Assembly (NCBI GenBank): GCA_032622095.1
Contig: CP136063.1
Location: 31,312,987-31,376,986 of the forward strand
Origin: Siphonodentalium dalli
Lineage: Eukaryota; Mollusca; Scaphopoda; Gadilida; Siphonodentaliidae
Direction: 5' to 3'
Length of the DNA: 64,000 bases
In this document: positions 42,503-54,290 of the stretch, piece by piece
How positions within the stretch are numbered: position 1 is the first letter of the stretch
How the letters are laid out: each line of letters starts with the position of its first letter
Translations under genes and position numbers: made by a program
Notes under the pieces: model-generated
Told to the model about the DNA's origin: nothing
The model's input: the letters and a program-made list of their open reading frames with translations, nothing else
Databases searched by the model: none

Positions 42503-43927
42503 TTATGTATTGTTTTCCTGTGATTTGGATTGTAAGTTCCAAATGTGTTTTTTTGCGGAATCCAATAAAATACACGTTACATCCTCGCATATTTCATCCA
42601 CTATGGATTGATTACACGCAGACCCAGTTTCAGGTCGCCATTGTTCTAATTTTTCAATTACTTGATTAATTTTATTGTGATCAAGATTCACAGCGAAATC
42701 ATTTCTCTTGTCAGGATCCCATTTTTTTATTTTACGATTTGTTTCGGGATCCACATTTGTAGTTATGAGAGGACCATGGGCTCCCACATCGTGACGAGCG
42801 TCAAATTTCAATTCTAAATGGAGTGCGTTGTGTATATCTGAATATAGGGGAGAAAACTCGTTCACCCGAAAATTCTCTATTGTTCGCAATAGATTAATAT
42901 TGCCCAAAGCGTAATCAATTACACTCTTATCGGATGACGTAAGTTTACCATGGTCATTATCTTCCCCAAATCGTCCGTTAACAATAAATATAGATGTCGA
43001 TTCACAGAACTTAATCAATTTATACCCGTAGCTGTTACTTTTCCCCTTATCCTCGGAGCAGCGTTTATTTATGGGAATACAATTTGATTGAGATTCGAGG
43101 TGTATATAGTCAAAAAGTGATTGAGTATTCGTGGCGTCCGTAATGTGTTGTAAATCAGTGAAGTTAATTGAATTGTTAAGTTCGCACATGTTGTTTGAGC
43201 GAGCGTTCATATCTCCGCAAATCAGAAGCAGCTCGTCATCGCGACGCAAACGGCGTATATCAGTTTCTAACTCAATTGGCCAATCGTCGTTACAATACCT
43301 TGTGTTTGTCGGTGGAATATACACCGCACCTATAAGTAAGCTTCGTGAGTTCAATTCGCGATCCGAATCAACACGTACCCAGGCCGCATTTTTAGCTTCC
43401 GATTCAACTACTGTGATATATTTGAAAATCTGCGTGTTTGCGGCTATTAAAATACCACCACAACGTACACCGGTTCCAATGTGTTTTCCCTTGGTTACAC
43501 AAATTTCAAAATTCGGTATACTGATATCATCTTCTATGAAAGCTTTGGTTTCACCCAAGCATAAAATATCGTAGTTGTTTAACATATCCGCAAATTCACG
43601 ATACTGCAGTCTTTTTTCAAGGCCACATACGTTTAACGAAAGCAGTGTTAGAGTTTGACCAAATTCAATTTCATTGTTATCGGTTGATTGGGGGCGAGCA
43701 CTATTGCGCTCAAGATCAGATTCGAGATCATCCAATAGCGGGTCACAAAGAGAATTAATAATTGGGGTAGAATTTACGCCTGTCACCGCCTGGTCAGTGC
43801 GACCGCAGTTGATTGACGTATTGTTTGTATCAACATCACAGGTTCGCGGAGTTTCATTAGCTGGGTAGTTATCGGGCCCGCCCACATGCACTGTAGGGTC
43901 ACATATACCGTTACAAACACAATACAC
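42503..43927 (-). CDS. LINE ORF2, endonuclease part
   Basis: An apurinic/apyrimidinic-type endonuclease that nicks target DNA. Motifs, numbered from the GTG at 43927: LLSLNVCGLEKR (Asn99), LCLGETK (Glu126), GAVYIPP (~200), ICGDMNAR (Asp239/Asn241), SVIDYAL (Asp338) and SDIHNAL (Asp364, His366). The start is uncertain: the first codon is GTG, the frame is open about 50 codons further up to a TGA near 43976, and no ATG lies before the domain. The N-terminal ~90 residues are cysteine- and asparagine-rich and unrecognised. The frame ends 110 bp before the ATG of the reverse transcriptase frame. A +1 shift at the A7 run (GCAAAAAAACAC, minus strand) would fuse the two. Confidence 0.88.
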   Translation of the reverse strand: MYCVCNGICDPTVHVGGPDNYPANETPRTCDVDTNNTSINCGRTDQAVTGVNSTPIINSLCDPLLDDLESDLERNSARPQSTDNNEIEFGQTLTLLSLNVCGLEKRLQYREFADMLNNYDILCLGETKAFIEDDISIPNFEICVTKGKHIGTGVRCGGILIAANTQIFKYITVVESEAKNAAWVRVDSDRELNSRSLLIGAVYIPPTNTRYCNDDWPIELETDIRRLRRDDELLLICGDMNARSNNMCELNNSINFTDLQHITDATNTQSLFDYIHLESQSNCIPINKRCSEDKGKSNSYGYKLIKFCESTSIFIVNGRFGEDNDHGKLTSSDKSVIDYALGNINLLRTIENFRVNEFSPLYSDIHNALHLELKFDARHDVGAHGPLITTNVDPETNRKIKKWDPDKRNDFAVNLDHNKINQVIEKLEQWRPETGSACNQSIVDEICEDVTCILLDSAKKHIWNLQSKSQENNT

Positions 43928-43980
43928 ATGGCAGGTAGTAAAACAATAATTAGTTGTACAACAATTTGTCTCTAATCAGG

Positions 43981-44160
43981 CTTCATCCTTCATCCTTCAT
44001 CTCTAATGTGGTGTTACCTCAGTAATGCTGCTGTATTACACTGCAGTATTTCCAACACCATGGTAAGGTTACTGCTTGAACACAAAACAGTTGCACCATG
44101 ATGGATGCGGTATGCAATTAAAATGCAGTGATTTTCCTTATATCTTTGGAACTTAAAGGA
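43981..44160. other. Unassigned DNA
   Basis: Contains three CATCCTTCATC-like repeats (43981-44003) next to the LINE 5' side; no gene. Confidence 0.35.
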
Positions 44161-44350
44161 ATGGATGGCCTTCGTTATAGGTTATAATTTAAAAATAACA
44201 TTTGCAAAATGTTTCCCAAGAATATACTAATAGTATATGATAATGTTCATATGAATGCATTATTATCCACAAAACACACTTTGTGTGAGTCAATCGTTTG
44301 TTTATATACAGCACTTAAATAGTGAGCGATAAGCAAAACACTCAACATCA
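44161..44350. repeat. Dispersed repeat, copy 2
   Basis: Same orientation as 10108-10340; shares GGATGGCCTTCGTTATAGG and GTTTGTTTATATACAGCAC in order. Confidence 0.5.
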
Positions 44351-44462
44351 TCATGATTGTTTAATTGGGTGATTCATGGTGACCCTTTGAACACTGAAAT
44401 CTGGATAGGTTATAATATAGAAGAGTAGCCAGACAGGACTCGGTCCAAAACAGTTTCATGTA

Positions 44463-44683
44463 CAGTAATGCTCCAAGTAATCGACTCCTTAACCACAGCA
44501 GAATTATGGCTAACTTTTCAGGATTTAGTCGGCAATATGGCTTGTTGCCATTCATCGGAAAGCTTTTGGGGAGAGCTTTCCGATGAATGACAACAAGCCA
44601 TATTTCTGACTAAATCCTGAAAAGTTATGAATAATTCTGCTGTGTTTAAGGAGTCAATTATACCGGTACTTAGGGCATTACTG
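44463..44683. mobile_element. 221-bp palindromic MITE with TA flanks, complete copy
   Basis: Ends CAGTAATGC and GCATTACTG with TA outside (44461-44462, 44684-44685). The whole element is a near palindrome: GCAGAATTATGGCTAACTTT pairs with its complement near 44625, and the centre is CATTCATCGGAAAGCTT / GAGCTTTCCGATGAATG. It fits a Tc1/mariner-type insertion. No coding sequence. Confidence 0.85.
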
Positions 44684-45862
44684 TATTTGATATCCCAAGC
44701 TGTTGCATACCGAAAAGACTTGGGCTAGTACCTGAACAGTAAACATGCATTCTGCATGATTCATGAAACAGCTATTGAAACCATGCTGATGCTGTATATA
44801 CACAGAATGTCACAATTTTGTTTATAGGTTTGTTGATATGACAAAAGCGCTAGCGCACAAAGATAGAATAAACAGCACAGCCTAGAGTTCTATCTTTCCT
44901 CAATTGCACAAGTGCTGTATCAACAAATCCATTAATACAAGGGTCTTTCTTTGTTTATTACACACCACCTGTCGTAGAATCTGTGCATTTAAAAATACAG
45001 GCTTACAATGTTTATTGAGGCACATACAGGGCTTGGTTTGTCATGTGTGGTGATTTTTTTCCTATCATTTGAACTGGATACTCAAATAACAGAAATTGTT
45101 ATATTTTTTTTGCAACCGACATATTTGAGATAAATCTTTCTATAAACATGTTGAAAATCATGTGTCAGGCGTAATTATTAGCAATCAATATATTTTTGTT
45201 GCGTATATAGGTTTATACAATTTTAAGAGGCAGAACAAGATACAGGTAGTACCTGTCAGGTACTTTGTATAGTTTCACTTCGGGAATGTACACAGTATCT
45301 TGTTTGGACACTTGCAATTTTAGAAACACATAAATGTAACGAAAATAGTTGTTTGTATATATAAAGGTACGGGAGGCCATGGCGGTGGGTATGCTGTGAA
45401 AATATTTCCACCGGTCAAAAACCGCCACAAACAGAAAGAATATTAAAATGTGTACAAATGAGAAATATCGCATTAGTAACAGTATGTTATTGTCATATGT
45501 TTGACCATTGTAAACAAAAGCATAAACAGTTACTTTCCTGGTGTTTGTTATATTATGATGGTAAACATAAGGAGTGCCCTTTGTTGTTGAATTCCTAATA
45601 TGGAACTAATAAAGAGCGTTTATATCATTTGTGTGTGATTAGCCAGTAACACTGTGCTGTCTTCTGTAACACAATCATGCAGGCTCTTGCTTAGGTGAAA
45701 TATAGTACTAGTATGTTTTAATGATATGCTGTTTACGCCATGGCCATGGTATATATGAACGAAACTGTATGTTTTTCTGTTTACGGTGATTGAAACAAAT
45801 ATGAATATTTTCGACAACTATAAGGCCTCCCGTGCATTTTAAGTCACCTTATTGTCTCTATT
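44684..45862. other. Unassigned intergenic DNA
   Basis: Minus-strand frames 45213-45473 and 45620-45817 have no domain. No gene supported. Confidence 0.4.
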
Positions 45863-46475
45863 ATACATACATATATATATATATATATATCTCTCTTAAA
45901 ACACAATTGAAAAAATTCTATATTAATTTAAAATTAAATGTTTTCTTAATTAAGAATTGTTTTCTAATTATCTCTCCTAAATGGGGAAAATATTCCTACT
46001 TAAGAAAACTTGTTTTTCCTTACTTAGATTTATTTTCCTGCTTGAGAAAATGTCGTTCTAGAAAAAATTGGCGACACTTAAGATAAAATATCTTGACGAT
46101 ATTTCTTACTATAGAAAATATTATTTCTTGTTCTAGAATAATTGTGTAGCTTTCTTAAATTTCTAGCTATTCTCCCAAGATAATCGCAGTATCTTAAACT
46201 TATCTTATTTTAAGAAAAATTAACTTATGCGAGAAATACAATCTTTCCTACAATAAGAAGATAAAAAATCTATACTAAGATTTTTTTACTAGGATTTTCT
46301 TACTAAGATTACTGTGTTTTCTTAAAGAAATTTTCTCAGAAAAGAAATTTTCCCACCCTTTCATTTCTTGACCTAGAAAATATTTTGGTCTTATTTTTCT
46401 AGCTATTCTCCCAAGATAATTTCTCATTTCGAGTGTTTTTTTTTCCTGAATTGAGAAAATATTTTTGGCAGTGTG
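45863..46475. repeat. (AT)n microsatellite followed by an AGAAAA/TTTTCT-rich repeat element
   Basis: 45866-45890 is an AT dinucleotide run. After it, ~580 bp is packed with short opposed TTTTCTTA / TAAGAAAA words, ending GAGAAAATATTTTTGGCAGTG. The CACTGCC-type end (minus strand) looks like a MITE terminus, but no matching left end is found. Frames here are low-complexity. Confidence 0.5.
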
Positions 46476-47439
46476 ATGACCAAATAATACTAGTGCTGCA
46501 GAGTGCTGGCTAACAAAATACCTTATATTAAAAAATAAACATGCCAGCCAGTTTATTTGGATCCAAAGAGTGATACTTATATACTATATAACTGTCATTG
46601 TCGGTATGGCTATAAGGTGTTCTGATATGATGGTTGGTGGCACCTTTTTGGGAACAACAGAAGTCATTAATTAGTAACTGGACTATTTATGTAAAAATTA
46701 AACACAATGTTGGCTTATTGGCACTATAAATATTACCTCACAATATCTGTGCATACTGTAGAATAAAACACTTTTGATTTCAAAGTGTATTTTTCGATGT
46801 CGAAAACAACATCATAACCGTTGATAGTTTTTCAATTGTTTGAACACTTGGAATCTACCAGAAACGGACGAATTTAAAACTCACCTTTGATTCTATTTGA
46901 TTTGGTCTTGAATAGATTTAAAATGATTTTGTTCTTATTTTAAGGGGTGGGTCCAAAAAAATCAGGCGGAAAAACATAATGTTTTTGCACAAAAAGGGTG
47001 GGTGGGTAGCAAAAGGGCTGTAAACAAAAAATTGGGCCATGTATGTGTAAATGTTTTCACCCCCCTGGTATATTTGTGACAAAATTGTACAATAAAATTT
47101 CTGGTCTCTGACAGTGATGAGGTTACGAAATATCTGCAGGAACCGTGCGTGCCCAGTGATACCAGTCCACTCACATACTGGTGACTTAATTGTACAAACT
47201 TTCCTGGGTTAAGCCTGCTAGCTGCTATTCGAAAGAATGATGATGGTCATGTGTAACCACCACATCAACTGAACAATTTGTGCTCTACATGTAGTTGTTG
47301 TTTTATTGCTTTGTTTACATTGCTTCACTGTGTTACATTAATTTGCTTTTATGTTTTATGTATATCAATAAAGTTCATCAAACACAAATGACTTTCCTCG
47401 ATGAAGCTCTTCCCGAATCCCGATTTTCATTAACCAAAA
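46476..47439. other. Unassigned DNA with a MITE scrap
   Basis: 47075-47110 repeats the TTGTGACAAAATTGTACAAT segment of the TTAA MITE. Otherwise nothing recognised. Confidence 0.4.
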
Positions 47440-47566
47440 GTAATTGTAATTGTAATTGAACCAATGTAATTGTAATTAATTACATTTCATTTCCAATGTA
47501 ATTGTAATTGTAATTGACATATTTCAAGGTAATTGTAATTAATTACATTTCAATGTAATTGACCCA
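47440..47566. repeat. TAATTG-rich tandem repeat
   Basis: Repeats of GTAATTGTAATT with palindromic AATTAATTACATT segments, ending AATTGACCCAACCCTGG. It abuts a TTAA MITE fragment. Confidence 0.75.
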
Positions 47567-47763
47567 ACCCTGGTCTCTGTTAACAGTAACCACTATTATT
47601 CGTTAGCTGAACAAACACACCTTTTTAGACCAGAAAATATTCGAAATAAAATTAATATTAATCGATAGAAGCATTTCCGGACAGGTGTCTTCGATTAAAA
47701 TCTAATATGTTATATCCCGGTAACTAAATAATACATGTTTACAAAGAGATAATCCACATTTAA
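47567..47763. mobile_element. Right half of a TTAA MITE
   Basis: Matches the right half of 55759-56290 and ends AGAGATAATCCACAT with TTAA at 47760-47763. The left half has been replaced by the TAATTG repeat. Confidence 0.7.
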
Positions 47764-48377
47764 GCTGTATTTGATTTAAACTTATTTTTATTAGTATTTT
47801 GCATAACTAATACATTACATACAAGGGATTGGAGGACAAGTTCTGTGAAACATAGATTGACATCCACTCCCTACAGATCATACATGAAACATAAATATAA
47901 CAATTTATTTTGGATTTATATCAGGTTTTGGTAGGTCGGGTAGAATATATATTTTTTGCGCGCGCGAGTATAACGGATATTACATGGGGAGTTAACTATT
48001 ATAAATCGGTGGTGTCGTGGGGTTAATGAGTCTAATTATACACACCTAGTATGATAACTGGCAGCATAGCATGTATATATATATATATCGTGGGGAAAGC
48101 GTTAGTTGTTGTGTTTGGGAAAATTAATGGTAAATAAAATGTGTACGTAGTAGAACATGGTATCGGGGCAGCAAGTACATTTTAATTGTGGTAGAGTACT
48201 GATTTTGGGAATTTACGGGAGCTCATTTGTTGCACGTCGCAAATCGTCCGGAAGTGTTTGTGAATTTTAACGCTGTATCTATTACTTTTAGAAGCGCTTT
48301 ATAGGATGCGACTCAAAAGGGATCTCATAACATCCTGTATACAACCTGTATGTACACAGCTGTAAATACACCACGGA
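47764..48377. other. Unassigned intergenic DNA
   Basis: Includes short (AT)n and (GC)n-like words (GCGCGCGCGAG at about 47958; ATATATATATAT at about 48074). No gene. Confidence 0.4.
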
Positions 48378-49119
48378 CAATGATACATTACCGTTCGGTT
48401 TATAATGGCTTTTGGCGCTTCACAACCAATTTACACCTTGATTATGTCACTTCAACTAGCGCGTTAAGATGTTCATAGTGGAATACATGTATATTAAACA
48501 GAATAATCATTTGATGGAACTGGTGACACTAGATAATTCATTTAAGGCGGGATTATTTTGTAAAACACTCGAGCACAATGCACTCTCATGTTTGTACAAC
48601 ATCCCTGCCTTTCATGAATTATTTTAGTTGAGTCTTTATTTGCTTTAACCAGCAACCCTACCACTTACAACGAATCGCCGTCGAAGAGGAATGATTTCCC
48701 CGACTTTAATATCGCTCTTTTCATAAGCGGATGTACGTTGGCGGCGTTGACTGTAGCATTGATTATGTACAGTATAGGGCATGATAATGCAGCATAGGAT
48801 TACTCAGTGAAGTGAAGAATTTATAACAATAACTGGCGTTTCTCGTACATTTATTTAATAAAAGTGGTTCTATCTTTAGTACAGTGTCACTCTTAAAATT
48901 ATTTGTTTCGCACAATGCATCCATATGCATCCGACTCATTGTTTTGCTAAACGTAAACAATTGCAATTGTTGAAAGATACGGATGGCGTTTGCGGTGGGT
49001 GTTGCAAACAATGATACATTACCGTTCGCCGCGATGTACAATGATACATTACCGTTCGCCGCGATGTACAATGATACATTACCGTTCGGTTTATAATGGC
49101 TTTTGGCGCTTCACAACCA
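48378..49119. repeat. Duplicated 51-bp segment and a 3-unit 30-bp minisatellite
   Basis: 48378-48428 (CAATGATACATTACCGTTCG then GTTTATAATGG ... CACAACC) recurs at 49069-49119. At the second site its first part is tandemly repeated: 49009-49038, 49039-49068 and 49069 onward, with GCCGCGATGTA as the unit end. The 580 bp between the two sites shows no gene. Confidence 0.75.
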
Positions 49120-49582
49120 TAAGACAATCTTTAGCAATAAACATTCAAATGACGCTTCACTTCACGGATATTCGTAATTTTCTTGGAAGGTCTTGTCCCG
49201 TGTGACAATGGGCGCGTGTTCGGTGCATGTCTGGGCATTCAGATTGCGTTTGTAACCACGCAGCTATGTCTGTGAACGGTAACGCGCGTTACCGGTCGAG
49301 TAGTCTTTGGTAGATGCGTGTTGCACAACAGAGCTCTCAATTTAGGAGATGAACAAACAAATTCGACAGTCTGGATTGTCACATTCATGCGAATTACGAT
49401 TTGCGAAATCTGATAGTAAATCTGTGCTCCCTTGTATGTGTTTCATAGACACCTGGTAACGAGTCACAACGGTCAAGAAAGTTGCAACTCATGGGCACAT
49501 TTTTTCGAACGCCTGAACACACGGCCTATTCTCTGTTAGAACACATGCTTGTTGGTTACTCTCAACGACAAACTGATTGAAT
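49120..49582. other. Unassigned DNA with one perfect palindrome
   Basis: CGGTAACGCGCGTTACCG at 49277-49294 is a perfect 18-bp palindrome. No gene. Confidence 0.5.
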
Positions 49583-50859
49583 AGTCTGGTCGATAAACTC
49601 AAATTTTAGGGTCAACCTAGAATAAATTTGAACTAAGTTGGTATATATATATCATTTTGAAGAGGAAGATATCCTCTATAACATATCCAAAATCGGCCAA
49701 AATCAGCTTTGAGCATTTTTTTGTAATTGAAGATGGCGACCAATATGGCTGCCATTTTCCGTTAAGTCAGTTTGTTGCAATTTGATGCAATTATAGAGAT
49801 AATATCTTGTCACGTGTATACATATGTATACATATTTGCAAAGCTAAGACATAACGCCACAAGAAAAGTTTCTGCTCTTTGGAACTGGTTGATAATTGTC
49901 ACTTTATTTTGTATTCAGCATGTTAACTGGCCATTAGGGAAATAAAATATGCCATAATTGGGGTGCCCACCCCATCAGATCATTCAAATAATCGAGTTAG
50001 AGAACGCGGTATGACATTTCACACAAAAAACACCATAGGGATTATAGTCATATTTCATAAAGAAATTGGAAGGACTGTGCAATTTAAGTGGTGCATTCTA
50101 TTTCTTATAGATATTGCGCTCAAAATGGCTGCCAAAATGGCGGCCAAAATATGAAAAGTGGTAAATATTGCACCAGCGTGCCGTGCAACCGCTTATATAA
50201 GCTGTGGTTGTTGAGTATATGTGACTATTCTGTCTTATATACAATGAATACTAACATTTCTGATGTACCTTGATTAATTTGTATTATTTCAACCACTGAA
50301 ATTACCATTTTTTCAGGTTTGCACCATTTTGCCAAGTAAAATGGAACTATCTTTGGTATCAAATGTGCTTTTTATTTTTGTCTATCTTAAATGTGTGATA
50401 CTGAGCTAGACACAATTACTCTAGATGGCTTGCAAAATGGCAACCAAATTTGGTAAAAAGTTGATTTGTCACATTAATTCAGAACATTATTTTAAGCTGT
50501 TCCGAAAAGGTTGCAAATTGTGCTCCCTTGGGGTTATTAAACATGCTACTTATTCAACTGACAATTAAATGCGATATTCTGCTTGTCCAAGTACATTATG
50601 AGGCATGACAAATCATTTTAAGGGATGCAGTATCGATTTTTGTCGAAAACTTCTTTTGGGATTCTGTATATGTATTTGAACGGAAATGGGCAGAACGTTG
50701 AAACTGAACTGAGTGGGATCCTATTATGTGTCTCCGCTGGCCCATTAGCATCAACATTTATTAACTTATAATTTATTGTCATGAAACCCGTTTCCTTCTT
50801 ATTGCACACCAAACGCAATTAAGGTGGAGACACTCTAATATGATCTCCCTATCGGTTAA

Positions 50860-52555
50860 CATACCCTCGATTTATAGCGATAGGAAATCGATAGTCACCA
50901 AAGGTACACCAGTGCAGCTCACAGATGACCATGCAGTCACTCCATATATACACGAACACCACATACACGAACATATGACACACGCTATATACACATACAC
51001 CTCACTCACTATACAGCCACACACTGGCATGTACATACACCCAACGCATGGCCATATAGCCGTGAGTAAACATGCATGCACACCAGGTATACTCCTACAC
51101 CTTACCCATGATCATATATTCACGCCATGTATACATATACACTACCTTTATGAACATACAGTAACATCTTGTATACCTATTCGCCTCATCATTGGCAATA
51201 CAGTCATTCCATGTATATATATGCCACATAGTCATTCCCGGTATATATTTGCGCCACATGTTCTTGTGTACATATTTGCCTCATCGGGTGCCATACAGTC
51301 ACTCCATGTATATATATCTGCGACAACCATGGCCATATAGCCACTCAAGTTATACATATACACCCAACCCAAAACCACTTAGTACCGGTATATATAGTAT
51401 ACATATAAACCTCACCAATGGCATCACAGTCCTTCTAGATATACTAATGTCCCTCATAGACTCCAAACGTGCATATAGACCGCACCATGACAATTCAGCC
51501 TCTCGCTGTATACGCATAAACCACACTCATGATCATACAATCACTCATTGTATACCAAATCAGTGAATTCACCTCACCATTAATTGTACCACACTGACAC
51601 TCCCTATATACACATTGGCCACATCGTGGCCATATATATACAAGGGTTCGCATCTTTCAGGTAATAAGTGGAAACGTAATGCGATATTTGCTTAGTATGG
51701 TATATAGTCAGCGATCTGCAACTGATGATGATATTATCCAAACAGTCAGGCATCTTTTCAACTCATTGGGAGTATTTCCAAAAATGTCTCAACTCTACTT
51801 TTGGCATAAAATAAAATCTTGTTTTTGTGGGTACGTTCTAAAACTTTTCAAAATTCCACTAAACTGCTCCAGTACCCAGCTTCCACCTCCACATCCATGT
51901 CATTAAAACGGGGATCAATTTGTCTGCGAGAAATTGGGATCTTGGCCATTATATATTTAGCCTAAAATATTCTGTAATATGCCTAACAGACATACTCCCC
52001 TTTCTTTTGGCACCCATACATTCGTGAACCACCTTCATTGTGTGCGGAAATTATATGACGGGTAGGATGTATGTCATTATTTATTTCACTATACTTATGT
52101 TGACAAACGGAAAGTCAGTCAGTGCTCCATTCTGACTTGTTATTGTCATTCCGGAGACTTGCAAATACAGCTCAACCATTACAATTCAGCCATTCGCTGT
52201 ATTCTTACACATCCCATTCATGAGTAGCATTTAGCTATTCACTGTATACCGATACACACACCAATGACAATAGAGCCACATCGGATAAACATATACATCC
52301 CACCCATAACTATGTTGTCACTACATATACACAAGCCCGCCAATTGCCATCAAACTATACTTTAGATATGCATACACACTTCAACAGCATTGACCCTGCA
52401 GTCATACCATGTACACATATACACATTGCCCATAACCACACTATCACTCCATATTTATCCTTACACCCCATCCATTACCATACAGCCAATGCGTGCATAC
52501 ATATAGACCCACCCATGGCAATACAGCCACCAAATGTACATCTGTACACCTCACC
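50860..52555. repeat. Diverged part of the foldback core satellite
   Basis: Recurrent but irregular CAGTCACTCCATGTATA, CATATACAC and CCCATGACCA words at roughly 40-50-bp spacing, interrupted by less repetitive DNA (about 51560-52180). It appears to be an old version of the 46-bp satellite that follows. The 166- and 124-codon frames over it are repeat artefacts. Confidence 0.6.
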
Positions 52556-54290
52556 CATGACCACACAGTCACTCCATGTGTACATACATGTTCACCTCAC
52601 ATATGACCACACAGTCACTCCCTGTGTACATACATGTTCACCTCACACATGACCGCACAGTCACTCCATGTGTACATACATGTTCACCTCACACGTGACC
52701 ACAGTCACTCCATGTGTACATACATGTTCACCTCACCCTTCACCACACAGTCACTCCCTGTGTAAATACATGACCACACAGTCACTCCATGTGTACATAC
52801 ATGTTCACCTCACCCATAACCACACAGTCACTCCCTATGTACATACATGTTCGCCTCACACATGACCACACAGTCACTCCCTGTGTACATACATGTTCAC
52901 ATCACACATGACCACACAGTCACTCCCTGTATACATACATGTTCACCTCACACATGACCATACAGTCACCCCTGTGTACATACATGTTCACCCAGTCACT
53001 CCCTGTATACATACATGTTCACCTCACCCATGACCACACAGACACTCCCTGTGTACATACATGTTCACCTCACACATGACCACACAGTCACTCCCTGTGT
53101 ACATACATGTTCAACTCACACAGTCACTCCCTGTGTACATACATGTTCACCTCACACATGACCAGTCACTCCCTGTATACATACATGTTCACCTCACACA
53201 TGACCAGTCACTCCCTGTATACATACATGGTCACCTCAAATATGACCACACAGTCACTCCCTATGTACATACATGTTCACCTCACACATGACCACACAGT
53301 CACTCCCTATGTACATAAATGTTCACCTCACACATGACCATACAGTCACTCCCTGTGGTGTATATACATATTCACCTCACACATGACCACACAGTCACTC
53401 CCTGTGTACATACATGTTGACTTCACACATAACCACACAACCACTCCATGTGTACATACATGTTCACCTCACCCATGACCACACAGTCACTCCCTGTGTA
53501 CATACATGTTCACACCACACAGTCACTCCCTGTATACATACATGTTCACCTCACACATGACCACACAGTCACTCCATGTATACATACATGTTCACCGCAC
53601 ACATGACAACACAGTCACTCCCTGTATACATACATGTTCAACTCACACGTGACCACACAGTCACTCCCTGTGTACACACATGTTCACCTCACACATGACC
53701 ACACAGCCACTCCCTGTATACATACATGTTCACCGCACACATGACAACACAGTCACTCCCTGTATACATACATGTTCACCTCACACATGACCAGTCACTC
53801 CCTGTATACATACATGTTCAACTCACACATGACCACACAGTCACTCCCTGTGTATATACATGTTCACCTCACACATGACCACAGTCACTCCCTGTGTACA
53901 TACATGTTCACCTCACATATGACCACACAATCACTCCCTGTGTACATACATGTTGACCTCACACGTGACCACACAGCCACTCCCTGTATACATACATGTT
54001 CACATCACACATGACCACACAGTCACTCCCTGTGTACATACATGTTCACCTCACCCATGACCACAGTCACTCCATGTGTACATACATGTTCACATCACAC
54101 ATGACCACACAGTCACTCCCTGTGTACATACATGTTCACATCACACATGACAACACAGTCACTCCCTGTGTACATACATGTTCACCTCACCCATGACCAC
54201 ACAGTCACTCCCTGTGTACATACATGTTCACCTCACACATGACCACACAGTCACTCCATGTGTACATACATGTTCACCTCACACATGACC
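52556..54290. repeat. 46-bp satellite, about 35-38 units
   Basis: A regular unit of 46 bp containing ACATGTTCACCTCACACATG, ACCACACAGTCACTCCCTGT and GTACAT. Most units differ by a few bases; some lack 2-14 bp (for example ACCAGTCACTCC). Since 46 is not a multiple of 3, the histidine/threonine-rich reading frames (HVHLTHDHTVTP) shift register each unit and are not proteins. Confidence 0.9.

Larger units (their letters stand above)
39830..43980 (-). mobile_element. Nearly full-length non-LTR retrotransposon (LINE)
   Basis: Minus strand: about 50 bp of 5' leader, an endonuclease frame (43927-42503), a reverse transcriptase frame (42393-40129) and an AT-rich 3' UTR ending GCAATAAACAATCAATCAG at about 39830. 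No separate ORF1 is found, so the 5' end may be truncated or the family may lack one. The 3' end inserted into MITE-like sequence. A target duplication was not identified. Confidence 0.85.

Noticed and set aside
42390-42611. Short frames on both strands between the LINE endonuclease and reverse transcriptase
   Set aside because: Out-of-frame or antisense shadows of the linker, whose true coding frame is the reverse transcriptase frame extended upstream.
52344-54196. Series of 65-102-codon plus-strand frames rich in His, Thr and Ser (HVHLTHDHTVTP)
   Set aside because: They are translations of the 46-bp satellite. The period is not a multiple of 3, so each frame breaks and shifts; there is no consistent start or codon bias.
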